Shown: positions 37,558-52,021, numbered from the stretch's first letter. The stretch is DNA of 64,000 nucleotides from Microbacterium sp. KUDC0406 (GCF_021582875.1 NZ_CP091138.1:558001-622000), one strand, 5' to 3'. Translations and numbers: made by a program. Notes: a model not told the origin generated them from the letters alone.

Positions 37558-38860
37558 GTGTCTGAAACCGCTCTGACGACAGCGCCGGTGGCACTCGATC
37601 CCACGTTCGAGAACGTGTGGGACGAGCTGCTGTGGCGCGGACTCGTCCACGTGTCCACCGATCAGGAAGCGCTGCGCGCGCTGCTCTCCGGGGACCCGAT
37701 CACGTATTACTGCGGCTTCGACCCCACGGCTCCGAGCCTGCATCTGGGAAACCTCGTGCAGCTGCTGCTGCTGCGCCGCATCCAGCTCGCCGGGCATAAG
37801 CCGCTCGGGCTGGTCGGCGGATCGACCGGCCTGATCGGCGACCCTCGTCCCACCGCCGAGCGCACGCTGAACACCCGTGAGACCGTCGAGGAGTGGGTGG
37901 GCCGGCTGCGCGCCCAGGTCGAGCGCTTCCTCAGCTTCGAGGGCGAGAACTCGGCGCGCATCGTGAACAACCTCGACTGGACCGCACCGATGTCGGCGAT
38001 CGACTTCCTGCGCGAGATCGGCAAGCACTACCGCGTCGGCACCATGCTGAAGAAGGACGCTGTCGCCGCGCGCCTGAATTCGGATGCCGGGATCAGCTAC
38101 ACCGAGTTCAGCTACCAGATCCTGCAGGGCATGGACTTCCTCGAACTGCACCGGCAGTACGACTGCATGCTGCAGACCGGAGGCAGCGATCAGTGGGGCA
38201 ACCTCACCAGCGGCACCGACCTGATCCACCGCGTCGAGGGCGTCTCCGCGCACGCGATCGGCACGCCGCTGATCACGAACAGCGACGGCACCAAGTTCGG
38301 CAAGAGCGAGGGCAACGCGATCTGGCTGGACGCCGACATGTGCAGCCCGTACCGCATGTACCAGTTCTGGCTGGGCACGGCCGATGCCGATGTCGTCGAG
38401 CGGCTGAAGATCTTCACGTTCCTCACGCGCGCCCAGATCGAGGAGTACGCGCAGCTCGTCGAGACCGAGCCGTTCCGCCGCGCCGCGCAGAAGAGGCTGG
38501 CACTCGAGGTCGTCGCGACCGTGCACGGCGCGGATGCCGGCGGCAGCCGTGATCGCTGCATCCGAGGCGCTGTTCGGCCAGGGCGATCTCTCGTCGCTCG
38601 ATGCCGCGACGCTGCGCACCGCCCTCGATGAGCTGCCCAACGCGACGGTCGATGCCGGAACCTCGGTGCTCGACGCGCTCGTCGCGACCGGTCTGGTCTC
38701 GAGCGCCTCCGAGGCGCGTCGCGCGATCTCGCAGGGCGGTGTCTCGGTCGACGGGCAGCGTGTCGAGGACGTCGAGGCCACGGTGTCGTTCGGGCTTCCG
38801 GGCGGTGTCTCGGTGCTGCGCCGCGGCAAGAAGACGCTCGCCGGCGTCTTCGCCGCCTGA
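37558..38860 (+). CDS. tyrS: Tyrosyl-tRNA synthetase, frameshifted in this sequence
   Basis: TyrS charges tRNA-Tyr and is essential. The class-I HIGH motif appears as PTAPSLHLGNLVQL and the KMSKS equivalent as KFGKSEGNAIW. YQILQGMDFLELH and GGSDQWGNLTSG bind tyrosine. At about 38539-38545 (GCCGGCGGCA) one extra base breaks the frame. Without it the protein continues AAAAVIAASEALFGQG and ends with an S4 RNA-binding domain (LVATGLVSSASEARRAISQG), 433 residues. Loss of the tail in an essential enzyme is unlikely, so I infer a sequencing or consensus error. Confidence 0.93.
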
Positions 38861-38889
38861 GCTCCCTTTCGCCGACACCGCCTGATCGC

Positions 38890-38928
38890 CGACGCCCCTC
38901 GGGCTGACGCGAATCGGAGGGGGCGTCG
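38890..38928 (+). terminator. Terminator of tyrS
   Basis: CGACGCCCCTC pairs with GAGGGGGCGTCG (one bulge) around a 16-base loop. It is preceded by CGCCTGATCGCCGA, the same wording as the repeats in the pheT terminator. Confidence 0.6.
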
Positions 38929-38957
38929 ACGCCCAGGAGCGACGCCGGGGCTGTTGA

Positions 38958-38963
38958 TAGCGT
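38958..38963 (+). promoter_or_regulatory. -10 box of leaderless DUF4184 gene
   Basis: TAGCGT ends 6 bases before GTG 38970. Confidence 0.45.
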
Positions 38964-38969
38964 CGACGG

Positions 38970-39770
38970 GTGCCCTTCACTCCGAGCCACGCCATCGTCG
39001 CCCTGCCGTTCGTGCGCACACCGCTGGTGCCGGCGGCGGTGGCGATCGGGGCGATGACCCCCGACCTGCCGCTGTTCCTCCGGGCGTTCGGTCCCGACTA
39101 CGGGTTCCTGCATGCGGTGCCGAATCTGCTCTGGACGAGCCTGCTCGCCGCGGTGCTGCTCCTGATCTGGCGGGTGGTGCTGCGCCCGGCATCCGTCGAG
39201 CTGGTGCCGGCCGCCGTCGCCGCCCGTCTGCCGGGCGAGTGGCGGACGAGAGGTGCGGATGCGGCGCGCGAGACGTTCTGGCGCCCGGGGCGGCGCTGGT
39301 ATCCGCTCCTCCTGCTCGTCTCTCTGATGATCGGCGTCGCCTCGCACATCCTGTGGGACTCGTTCACGCATGAGGGCCGGTGGGGCGTGGAGCTGTTCCC
39401 GGTCCTCGACGAGCAGTGGGGCGGACTCCTCGGGTACAAGTGGCTGCAGTACGGATCGGGGCTGATCGGGCTCATCGTCCTGGCGGTGTACGCAGTGCTG
39501 TGGCTGAGACGCCGTCCGGTGCACCCCGCCGCGCAGCGACTGCCGCGCTGGGTGCCGACCGTGTGGATCGGCGCGCTGCCGCTGATGATGGTGCTCGCGG
39601 TCGCCGCGGGCCATGCGGTCTGGGGACCCTTCACCGCCGAGTTCACCCCGGCGCACCTCGCGTACCGGACGCTTCCGCCCGTATGCGGGCTGTGGGGTGT
39701 GGCGACGCTGGCGCTGTGCGGGGTGATCGCCGTCCGGATGCCTGCACGCGTGGCATCCCGAGACCGGTGA
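38970..39770 (+). CDS. DUF4184 family membrane protein
   Basis: This 266-residue integral membrane protein begins VPFTPSHAIVALPF, the N-terminal signature of DUF4184, then GAMTPDLPLF. The central segment LMIGVASHILWDSFTHEGRW carries conserved His and Asp residues reminiscent of metal-dependent membrane hydrolases of the YdjM group. Six to seven hydrophobic helices are evident. Function unknown. Its 3' end lies 7 bases from the convergent CoA-transferase gene. Confidence 0.75.
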   Translation: MPFTPSHAIVALPFVRTPLVPAAVAIGAMTPDLPLFLRAFGPDYGFLHAVPNLLWTSLLAAVLLLIWRVVLRPASVELVPAAVAARLPGEWRTRGADAARETFWRPGRRWYPLLLLVSLMIGVASHILWDSFTHEGRWGVELFPVLDEQWGGLLGYKWLQYGSGLIGLIVLAVYAVLWLRRRPVHPAAQRLPRWVPTVWIGALPLMMVLAVAAGHAVWGPFTAEFTPAHLAYRTLPPVCGLWGVATLALCGVIAVRMPARVASRDR

Positions 39771-39777
39771 TCCCGGC

Positions 39778-41070
39778 TCACCAGGTGGGTTCGTCGCCGC
39801 CCCATGGCCGCGGTGCGGCGAACGGGTGCCCCGGCAGGGCCGATCGGACCGTTCGGACGAGGCGATCACCGACACCGAACTCCTCGGTGTGCCGGTCCGG
39901 GTCATCGGTGGTCGGCGCTCCCGGCGAGGCGGTGCGCGGCATGCCCAGCAGCTCGGCCGCGACGCGGCGCAGCGAGGTGCGGACGAGCAGCGTACGGCCG
40001 GCGCGCCGGCGCAGCGCCATGCAGACTCCGGCCGCGAGCAGGTAGCCGGCGGAGTGATCGAGGGCCTGGGCGGGAAGTACTCCGGGCGTCGAGCCGTCGG
40101 GGGACTCGACCATCGCGATCCCGGACTCGGCCTGCACCAGACTGTCGAACCCTCGTCGGTCGGGTTGGTCGGCGCCCCATGCGCTGAGCTGTGCGATCAC
40201 GATCCCAGGATGCCGTTCGGCGAGCGCTTCGGGCGAGAGATCGAGCCGCGAGAGCCCGGCCGGCCGGTAGCCGAGTACGACGACGTCGGCCGTCGACAGC
40301 AGCTGCGCGAAACGCTCGGAGCGAGCGTCGAGCAGCGCGGTCCGCTTGGCGTGTCCGGTGTCGAGGTGCTGCCACGCCGGCTCCGGCAGATGCGGCGGAT
40401 CGATGCGCAGCACGTCCGCGCCGAGCGCCGCGAGGGTACGTGTGCACACGGGCCCCGCGATCACGCGGGTGAGGTCGAGGACCCGGATGCCGGTGAGGGG
40501 GCCGGCATCGAGGGAAGCGCGGCTCCCGGGTGCCGGACCCAGGTCGATGGTCTCGATCAGAGGAGCGCGTCGGAGTGCGGTGTCGTGCGCGGGAGCCTCG
40601 GGGAGCACGGGGACAGCGAGCCCGCCGGCGCTGGTGATGCGCGCGACGATCGAGGTCGTGCTGTCGGCCGTGAACGCCGCCGCCGGATCCTGCCCCTCCC
40701 GCAGCGTGAGTGCGTCGCGGAGTGCGGCGGCGTGATGCGGGTAGTTCGCGTGGGTGCGCACCCACCCGTCCGAAGTGCGCCAGAAACCGGAGAGGGGCGC
40801 CCAGACGGAGGGCGCCGTACCGTCGAGGGTCAGCAGCGCAGCGCTGCGGTACGTCGCAGCGATCCGGTCGGGATCGGGGACCCCGGCGAAAGGAGAACCC
40901 GAGGCGAGCAGCGCGGCGACCACGGAGGCCCAGGCCAGCTCGCCCGTGGCGAGACGCGAGGGCAGGGGTACAGGATGCGGGGGAGCGAAGAAGCCAGCGG
41001 ACGGCGGAGCATCCATGGCGAGATCCGCACGGATGCGCTCGAGCGCCGAGGTGCTCGGTACGGGGGTCAT
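39778..41070 (-). CDS. Family III (CaiB/BaiF) CoA-transferase-like protein
   Basis: This 430-residue protein has the family III motif GIRVLDLTRVIAGPVCTRTL, then GADVLRIDPPHLPEPAWQH, DVVVLGYRPAGL, IVIAQLSAWG and GFDSLVQAESGIA. In typical members these are the first ~150 residues. Here they start only near residue 190. They are preceded by WRTSDGWVRTHANYPHHAAA and VARITSAGGLAVPVL, which resemble the C-terminal half of the family. The domain order therefore looks swapped. The CoA acceptor is unknown. ATG 41070 opens toward the rRNA promoter region. Confidence 0.7.
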   Translation of the reverse strand: MTPVPSTSALERIRADLAMDAPPSAGFFAPPHPVPLPSRLATGELAWASVVAALLASGSPFAGVPDPDRIAATYRSAALLTLDGTAPSVWAPLSGFWRTSDGWVRTHANYPHHAAALRDALTLREGQDPAAAFTADSTTSIVARITSAGGLAVPVLPEAPAHDTALRRAPLIETIDLGPAPGSRASLDAGPLTGIRVLDLTRVIAGPVCTRTLAALGADVLRIDPPHLPEPAWQHLDTGHAKRTALLDARSERFAQLLSTADVVVLGYRPAGLSRLDLSPEALAERHPGIVIAQLSAWGADQPDRRGFDSLVQAESGIAMVESPDGSTPGVLPAQALDHSAGYLLAAGVCMALRRRAGRTLLVRTSLRRVAAELLGMPRTASPGAPTTDDPDRHTEEFGVGDRLVRTVRSALPGHPFAAPRPWGGDEPTW

Positions 41071-41124
41071 GGGGACAGGCTACGCCGGCGGACGGGCGCG
41101 ACACGCCCGAGATCCGGTGCGGAT

Positions 41125-41153
41125 TTGCCGGACCCGGGGGATCCGCGTAAGTT
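41125..41153 (+). promoter_or_regulatory. rRNA operon promoter P1 (candidate)
   Basis: TTGCCG (41125-41130), 17-bp spacer and TAAGTT (41148-41153) make a sigma-70-type promoter, 410 bases before the 16S gene. The rest of the 41071-41562 leader holds P2, a CCCAC/GTGGG hairpin near 41250, and an anti-termination-like CTTGAGAACTCAACAG box at 41383. It has an AT-rich tail but no convincing gene. Confidence 0.55.
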
Positions 41154-41290
41154 ATTACGAGTTCGCCCCAAGCGGTTGAGCGGAAGGCCGGAAGGCCCAG
41201 CTCCCCTCCAAGCGGCGGACCACCTCCCATCACTTGATCCCACGGCTTCGTGGGGCTAAGATGGAAGGTCCCGGCCCCGGACAGGCTGTT

Positions 41291-41320
41291 TTGACAGTCG
41301 CCGACTCGCCGGTTTATGGT
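41291..41320 (+). promoter_or_regulatory. rRNA operon promoter P2 (candidate)
   Basis: A perfect -35 TTGACA (41291-41296), 18-bp spacer and TATGGT (41315-41320), about 240 bases upstream of the 16S gene. Confidence 0.7.
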
Positions 41321-41562
41321 TGTGAAGTTGCCCTGCGCGTCTCTGTCACGGTTTGTGGTGGGTGTGTGGGTGCGTCCGATCCTTGAGAACTCAACAGCGT
41401 GCACTTGTCAAATGCCAAATAACCTCGTCCCTGACCTTTTTGGTTGGGGTGAGATTCCTTTGGATCAATTTATATGGATGTCAGCAATGATGTTCGTTTT
41501 TTGGTCATGATTGAACTCGCTGCTTTCTGGTCTTTTTCCGGCTGGTTGGTATGCATCTGTTT

Positions 41563-46546
<4,984 letters not shown>

Positions 46547-46655
46547 CCTTTGTTCTTCTGCGAGATGAACGCGTCCACTTTGTGGTTCTCGACGTACGGT
46601 CGGAACCCAAACAACACACACTTACGCGTGTGATGTTGCTTGAAACGTCAATAGT

Positions 46656-46773
46656 GTTTCGGCGGCCATAGCGTGAGGGAAACGCCCGGTCACATTCCGA
46701 ACCCGGAAGCTAAGCCTCACAGCGCCGATGGTACTGCAGGGGGGACCCTGTGGGAGAGTAGGACACCGCCGAA
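46656..46773 (+). rRNA. rrf: 5S ribosomal RNA
   Basis: About 118 bases beginning GTTTCGGCGGCCATAGCG and ending GGACACCGCCGAAC, whose ends pair as helix I. CCGAACCCGGAAGCTAAG is the conserved loop B/C region. It lies 110 bases after 23S and 9 bases before the terminator. Confidence 0.95.
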
Positions 46774-46782
46774 CTCCTCTAA

Positions 46783-46818
46783 GCAAGATGGCCACCCAGG
46801 GTTGGGTGGCCATCTTGC
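46783..46818 (+). terminator. rRNA operon terminator
   Basis: A perfect 16-bp stem (46783-46798 with 46803-46818) with a GGGT loop, followed by GTTAAC. It directly follows 5S and separates the rRNA operon from the repeat-protein gene. Confidence 0.9.
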
Positions 46819-46843
46819 GTTAACAAGCAAACAGGGAGTCAGA

Positions 46844-48963
46844 ATGTCGGAAGAACAGCAGAATCGTCGCGAGGGCGGGGATTCATCGCGCTCTGGCTCT
46901 GGCTCCTCGAATGGCAAGAAGCGCTCGTACTCCGATGCGGCCGGCCGGACGCCGCGCTCAGGGGGGCACGACCGCAGCGGCTCGCGTCGAGACGACCGCA
47001 ACGGTTCGGGAGATCGTCCGCACCGCGGTGATCGCTCCCAGGGCGGGGACCGTCCCTACAAGCGTGATGACTCGCGTGGTGGCGACCGTTCGTACCGGAA
47101 TGATCGTCCGCAGGGTGACCGTCCGTACAAGCGTGATGACTCCCGTGGTGGCGACCGTTCGTACCGGAATGATCGTCCGCAGGGTGACCGTCCGTACAAG
47201 CGTGATGACTCTCGCGGTGGCGACCGTTCGTACCGGAACGACCGTCCGCAGGGTGACCGTCCGTACCGCAACGACCGTCCGCAGGGTGACCGCCCGTACC
47301 GCAACGACCGCTCGCAGGGCGACCGCCCATACAAGCGTGACGAGTCCCGTGGTGGAGACCGGCCCTGACCGCAACAATCGTCCGCAGGGTGACCGCCCGT
47401 ACAAGCGTGATGACTCGCGCGGTGGTGACCGTCCGTACCGTAACGACCGTCCGCAGGGTGACCGCCCGTACAAGCGCGATGACTCGCGCGGTGGTGACCG
47501 TCCGTACCGTAACGACCGTCCGCAGGGTGACCGCCCGTACAAGCGCGATGACTCGCGCGGTGGTGACCGTCCGTACCGTAACGACCGTCCGCAGGGTGAC
47601 CGCCCGTACAAGCGCGATGACTCGCGCGGTGGCGACCGTCCGTACCGGAACGACCGTCCGCACGGCGACCGCCCGTACAAGCGCGATGACTCGCGCGGTG
47701 GCGACCGCCCGTACAAGCGTGACGACTCCCGTGGTGGAGACCGGCCCTACCGGAACGACCGCTCGCAGGGTGACCGTCCGTACAAGCGTGACGACTCCCG
47801 TGGTGGAGACCGGCCCTGACCGGAACGACCGTCCGTACCGGAACGACCGCCCGCAGCGCGACGACCGCCGCCGTGACGATCGCGGCCAAGGGGGCGATCG
47901 CCGGTCCCACACGTCGCAGCGAGGTGGTTCCGAGCGGGAGTACAACCCCTACGCACCGGTTCGCGAGCGTGTGCCGGAACCGCAGCTTCCTGACGACATC
48001 ACGCCTCGAGACCTGCACCCGGCAGCGCGCAACGAGCTGAAGACGCTGAGCATGGAGAACGCGGAGCGGGTGGCGCGCCACCTGGCCATGACTGCCCGCC
48101 TGATCGACGAGGACCCGCAGCTCGCCCACGAGCACGCCCTCGCCGCATCGCGCCGTGCCGGCCGCATCCCCGTCGTGCGCGAGTCCGTCGCCATCACGGC
48201 GTACGCGATCGGTGACTTCGCTCTGGCCCTGCGCGAACTGCGCACCTACCGTCGCATCTCGGGACGTGAGGACCAGATCGCGCTGATCGTCGACAGCGAG
48301 CGCGGTGTCGGACGCCCCGACCGTGCCCTCGAGGAGGGCCGCGGCGTCGACCGTACGGCGCTGCCCACTGAGGTGCGCGTCGCCCTCGCCATTGCGATGT
48401 CTGGCGCCCGCTTGGACCGTGGTGAGCTCGAACTTGCCCTCGGCGAACTGGAGATCCCCGAACTCGACCCCGATCGCGCCTTCGAGTGGAGCCCGGCGCT
48501 GTTCGCGGCCCGTGCGGCCGTGCTCGAGGACCTCGGACGCACCGACGAGGCCGAGTTCTGGGCAGAACGCGCCGAGGCCGCGGCCGATGCCCTGGGCGCC
48601 GCATCCGCCGAGCACGACGAGGTCATCGTCGAGGACGGCCTGATCGAGGACTTCGACGACGACGAGTACGACGAGGACGTCGCCGGCGAGTCCGACGACG
48701 CCGTCACGGACGTGGACGATGCCGACGGCGCACGCGAGGAGGCCACCGGCGAACCCGCCGATGCCGGAACCGAGGTCGACGACGCTGACGCTGAGCCTGA
48801 CGCTGAGCCTGCCGTCTCTGCCGCCCCTGACGTCCCTGCCGCCTCTGCAGGCAAGTCCGACGACGTCGCCGCCGAGGTGGCGGAGATCCTCATGGAGGCC
48901 GGCGTCGATGAGGCACCGGACGCACCGTCCGTGGAACGCGCCGATGACGAGGGCAAGGCCTGA
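46844..48963 (+). CDS. TPR-like protein with a long RGG/DRPY-repeat N-terminus; two +1 frameshifts
   Basis: Restored length is about 705 residues. After MSEEQQNRREGGDSSRSGSG there is a ~60-residue Ser/Arg/Gly-rich stretch. About eleven 23-residue repeats follow (consensus GDRPYRNDRPQGDRPYKRDD + SRG), resembling RNA-binding disordered regions. The folded C-terminal part starts near ITPRDLHPAARNELKTLS and continues with TPR-like helices (ALAASRRAGRIPVVRESVAI, GRTDEAEFWAERAEAAADAL), ending in an acidic tail. The position before the HAD phosphatase and tlyA matches Rv1691. The frame is broken at 47366 and 47817, each at CCCTGACC where an intact copy (47743) has CCCTACC. GGGAG precedes ATG 46844. 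Confidence 0.8.
47045..47818 (+). repeat. Tandem 69-bp coding repeat (about 11 units)
   Basis: The unit encodes 23 residues. For example CTCGCGTGGTGGCGACC at 47071 recurs as CTCCCGTGGTGGCGACC at 47140, exactly 69 bases on. Units differ mainly at third codon positions. Some are truncated to a DRPYRNDRPQG half-unit. Such near-identical arrays are prone to expansion, contraction and assembly collapse. Confidence 0.9.
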
Positions 48964-50003
48964 TGGGGCTGTTCCGCAAGAGCGCCCCGATCACCGCGAC
49001 TCCTCTCGACGGCCGTGACGCCGTGCTGGCCGACCTGGACGGCGTCGTGTACGCCGGTCCCGGTGCGCTGCCGCACGCCGTGGAGAGCCTGAACCGCGCA
49101 GCGGCCGGCATCCGGCTCGGGTACATCACGAACAACGCGTCCCGTACCGACGCGGATGTCGCCGGGCACCTGCGCGACCTCGGGCTCGATGTGCGTCCCC
49201 GCGATGTCGTGACCAGCCCGCAGGCGGCGATGCGCCTGCTCACCACGATGGTCCCGCCGCCTGCGACGATCCTCATCGTCGGCGGGGAGGGGCTCGTCGT
49301 CGAGGCGGAGAAGGCCGGGTACGCCGTCACCCGCAGTGCCGAGGACGCGCCGAGCGCCGTCGTGCAGGGCTTCGCCCCCGACGTGGCCTGGACCGATCTC
49401 GCCGAGGCGGCCTTCGCGCTGAAGGTGCCCGAGGACGAGGGCGGCATCCCGTGGATCTCGACGAACACCGACTGGACGATCCCGCGCGAGCGCGGCGTCG
49501 CTCCGGGCAACGGCACGCTCGTCTCCGCCGTGCACACCGCGATCGGCCGTCTCTCGACCGTCGCCGGCAAGCCCGAGACGCCGATCTTCGAAGAGGCGCT
49601 CGCACGCTTCGGGGCGGAGAACGCCCTCTTCCTCGGCGACCGTCTGGACACCGACATCCTCGGTGCGAACCGTGCAGGCATCGATTCGGCGCTGGTGCTC
49701 ACCGGCATCGACCGGCCGAAGCATGTGCTCGCCGCCCCGGAGGGTTCGCGGCCGACGTACATCCTCAGTGACCTGCGTGAACTGCACGAACCCTACCCGG
49801 AAGTGGTGCAGAAGGACGGCGTGTTCCATGTGAACGGCGCCGCCGTGCGGGTCGCAGGGGCGGAGGTCGAGATCCTCTCCGAGGGCGAAAGGCAGATCGA
49901 TCTGCTGCGCGCGGGCGCCGCGGCCATCTGGGCCAGCGGGGCCGCGATCTACGTGTTCCAGGTGCCCGAGCGCCTGTACGCGGACCCGTTCCACCGTCCT
50001 TGA
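48963..50003 (+). CDS. HAD-IIA family sugar phosphatase-like hydrolase
   Basis: This 346-residue phosphatase has motif I DLDGVVYAGPGALPHA with the nucleophile Asp, motif II ITNNASRTD and motif III/IV LFLGDRLDTDILGANRAG. The cap is of the NagD type. A C-terminal extension (~70 residues after ILSDLRELHEPYPEV) is usual in actinobacterial orthologues (Rv1692, a glycerol-phosphate phosphatase in M. tuberculosis). The substrate here is inferred only by that position. ATG shares its A with the preceding TGA. Confidence 0.88.
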   Translation: MGLFRKSAPITATPLDGRDAVLADLDGVVYAGPGALPHAVESLNRAAAGIRLGYITNNASRTDADVAGHLRDLGLDVRPRDVVTSPQAAMRLLTTMVPPPATILIVGGEGLVVEAEKAGYAVTRSAEDAPSAVVQGFAPDVAWTDLAEAAFALKVPEDEGGIPWISTNTDWTIPRERGVAPGNGTLVSAVHTAIGRLSTVAGKPETPIFEEALARFGAENALFLGDRLDTDILGANRAGIDSALVLTGIDRPKHVLAAPEGSRPTYILSDLRELHEPYPEVVQKDGVFHVNGAAVRVAGAEVEILSEGERQIDLLRAGAAAIWASGAAIYVFQVPERLYADPFHRP

Positions 50004-50121
50004 TCTCTCCGGGCGGTCTTCGTCGTCCTGCGGTCGCCCGGTCATCGGGCGGCGTTCTCGCCGCCTCAACGGCATTGTCCACACTTCCGAGCGGCGCCGG
50101 GGCGCCGTCCGCAGCCCGCGT

Positions 50122-50127
50122 TAGGCT
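50122..50127 (+). promoter_or_regulatory. -10 box of leaderless small gene and tlyA operon
   Basis: TAGGCT ends 6 bases before ATG 50134. Confidence 0.45.
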
Positions 50128-50133
50128 GGGGAG

Positions 50134-50325
50134 ATGCACGATCCCGCCGCGCCCAACCGGTCAGACGAGCCGGCCGACGCGCTCTGGAGCCGGTTGCGTC
50201 TGATCGAGGGGCAGCCCCTCTCCGATCGTGCCGACGCGTACTCCGCGCTTCACGGTGAGCTCATGAAGCGGCTCGACAGCGCTCCGAAGACCGAGCAGCG
50301 GCCCAGCCCCGCCGGGGAACGGTGA
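50134..50325 (+). CDS. Small conserved hypothetical protein before tlyA
   Basis: 63 residues, MHDPAAPNRSDEPADALWSR followed by LRLIEGQPLSDRADAYSALH and a polar tail. The central helix with LIEGQPLSDRADAY is the kind of conserved core seen in the small ORF between the HAD gene and tlyA in other actinobacteria (Rv1693 position). No function known. Its stop overlaps the tlyA GTG (GTGA). Confidence 0.75.
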   Translation: MHDPAAPNRSDEPADALWSRLRLIEGQPLSDRADAYSALHGELMKRLDSAPKTEQRPSPAGER

Positions 50326-51116
50326 CGCGCCTCGACGCGGCCCTGGCCGCTCGAGGACTGGCGCGCTCGCGCTCGCACGCGGCCACGCTGATCAGCGAGG
50401 GCCGGGTGCGGATTGACGGGCGTCCCGTCGTCAAGGCGTCGACACCCGTCTCCGACGACGCCGAGATCACCGTGGACGGTGCCGACGACTACGTCAGCCG
50501 CGGGGCGCACAAGCTCATCGCCGCGCTCGACGGCTTCGGCATCCCGGTGCAGGGCCGTCTCGCGCTCGACATGGGCGCTTCGACGGGCGGATTCACGCAG
50601 GTGCTTCGCGAGCGTGGAGCGCGACGCGTGCTCGCGGTCGACGTCGGTCACGGGCAGCTCGCGGCCTCCGTCGCCGCCGACCCCGGAGTCACCTCCGTCG
50701 AGGGGTACAACGTGCGGTACATGACGCCGCAGAACCTCGCCGAGGCGACGGGCGAGTCCGCTGTTCCGGACCTCATCACCGGCGACCTCTCCTTCATCTC
50801 CCTCGAGCACGTGTTCCCCGCCGTCGTGCAGGTCGCGGCGCCGGGCGCCGATGTCGTGCTGCTCGTCAAACCGCAGTTCGAGGTCGGTCGGACCGCCGTC
50901 CGAGGCGGACTGGTCACCGACCCGACCACGCGCGTCGACGCCGTCGAGCGCATCACCTGGAGCGCGTGGGACGCGGGGCTGGGCGTCCGAGGCATCCTGC
51001 CGTCGCCGATCCTCGGCACGCACGGCAACGCGGAGTACCTCCTGCACCTCGGCGCGGGCGGGGATGATCCGACACAATGGACGAAGCGCATCGCGGAACT
51101 GGCAGGAGGACGATGA
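50322..51116 (+). CDS. tlyA: TlyA family rRNA 2'-O-methyltransferase
   Basis: This 264-residue protein joins an N-terminal S4 RNA-binding domain (1-60, RLDAALAARGLARSRSHAA) to an FtsJ-type methyltransferase: SAM motif ALDMGASTGGFTQVL, DLITGDLSFISL and LLVKPQFEVGR. In mycobacteria TlyA methylates riboses in 16S and 23S rRNA and its loss gives capreomycin resistance. GTG 50322 overlaps the previous stop, and nadK overlaps its end. Confidence 0.93.
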   Translation: MTRLDAALAARGLARSRSHAATLISEGRVRIDGRPVVKASTPVSDDAEITVDGADDYVSRGAHKLIAALDGFGIPVQGRLALDMGASTGGFTQVLRERGARRVLAVDVGHGQLAASVAADPGVTSVEGYNVRYMTPQNLAEATGESAVPDLITGDLSFISLEHVFPAVVQVAAPGADVVLLVKPQFEVGRTAVRGGLVTDPTTRVDAVERITWSAWDAGLGVRGILPSPILGTHGNAEYLLHLGAGGDDPTQWTKRIAELAGGR

Positions 51117-52021
51117 ACGAGCGGAACATCCTGGTCGTCGCTCACGCGCACCGGGAGGACACCGTCGCCGCCGCCATGCGCGTGATCGAAGCGCTGCGCG
51201 ATGCGGGCGCCCGGCCCGTCCTCGCGGCCGAGGACCACATCGAGCTCACCGCCGTCGACCCGCGGTTCGCCGAGGTGGCGACGGTCGGCGCCGACATAGA
51301 CGTGAACGGACTCGAGCTCGCGATCGTGCTCGGGGGCGACGGCACCATCCTGCGTGCCGCCGAACTGGTCCGCGACTCCGGTGCGCCGGTGCTCGGCATC
51401 AACATGGGCCATGTCGGATTCCTCGCCGAGATCGAGCGTGACGACATGGACGACGCTGTCCGCCGTGTGATCGACCGCGACTACCAGGTCGAGGAGCGCC
51501 TCGCACTGTCGGTGCGCGTGAAGGATGCCGCCGGAGAGGTCGTCTACGACACCTGGGCGCTGAACGAGGCGACCGTCGAGAAGGCCAGCCGGGAGCGGAT
51601 GGTCGAGGTCGTCGTCGAGATCGACGGCCGTCCGCTGACGAGCTACGGATGCGACGGGATGGTGGTGTCCACGCCGACCGGGTCCACGGCCTACAACTTC
51701 TCCGCGGGCGGCCCGGTGATCTGGCCCGGCGTCGAGGCGATCGCCGTGGTGCCGCTCTCCGCGCACGCCCTGTTCGCCCGCCCTCTCGTGGTCAGCCCGC
51801 AGGCCTCCGTCGCGATCGAGATGCTCGAGTCGACCTCCGGTACCGGCATCCTGTGGTGCGACGGCCGGCGCTCCCACGAACTGCCTCCGGGTGCGCGGGT
51901 CGTCGTGCGCCGGTCGTCGCGTCCGGTGCGCCTCGCGCGCCTGCATCCGATCCCGTTCACCGACCGGCTGGTGCGCAAGTTCCAGCTGCCCGTCGCCGGA
52001 TGGCGGGGAGGCGGCCGATGA
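51113..52021 (+). CDS. nadK: NAD kinase
   Basis: NadK makes NADP from NAD and ATP or polyphosphate. The 302-residue protein has the GGDGTILRAAE motif, NMGHVGFLAEIE, the conserved ALNEATVEK and the glycine-rich TPTGSTAYNFSAGGP. AGGAGGACG precedes ATG 51113, itself overlapping the tlyA stop. recN overlaps its end by four bases. Confidence 0.97.
   Translation: MNERNILVVAHAHREDTVAAAMRVIEALRDAGARPVLAAEDHIELTAVDPRFAEVATVGADIDVNGLELAIVLGGDGTILRAAELVRDSGAPVLGINMGHVGFLAEIERDDMDDAVRRVIDRDYQVEERLALSVRVKDAAGEVVYDTWALNEATVEKASRERMVEVVVEIDGRPLTSYGCDGMVVSTPTGSTAYNFSAGGPVIWPGVEAIAVVPLSAHALFARPLVVSPQASVAIEMLESTSGTGILWCDGRRSHELPPGARVVVRRSSRPVRLARLHPIPFTDRLVRKFQLPVAGWRGGGR

Noticed and set aside
47045..47818. 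Regular 69-bp repeats considered as a CRISPR or non-coding array
   Set aside because: There are no unique spacers. The units are contiguous, code for a periodic peptide in frame and vary at third codon positions.
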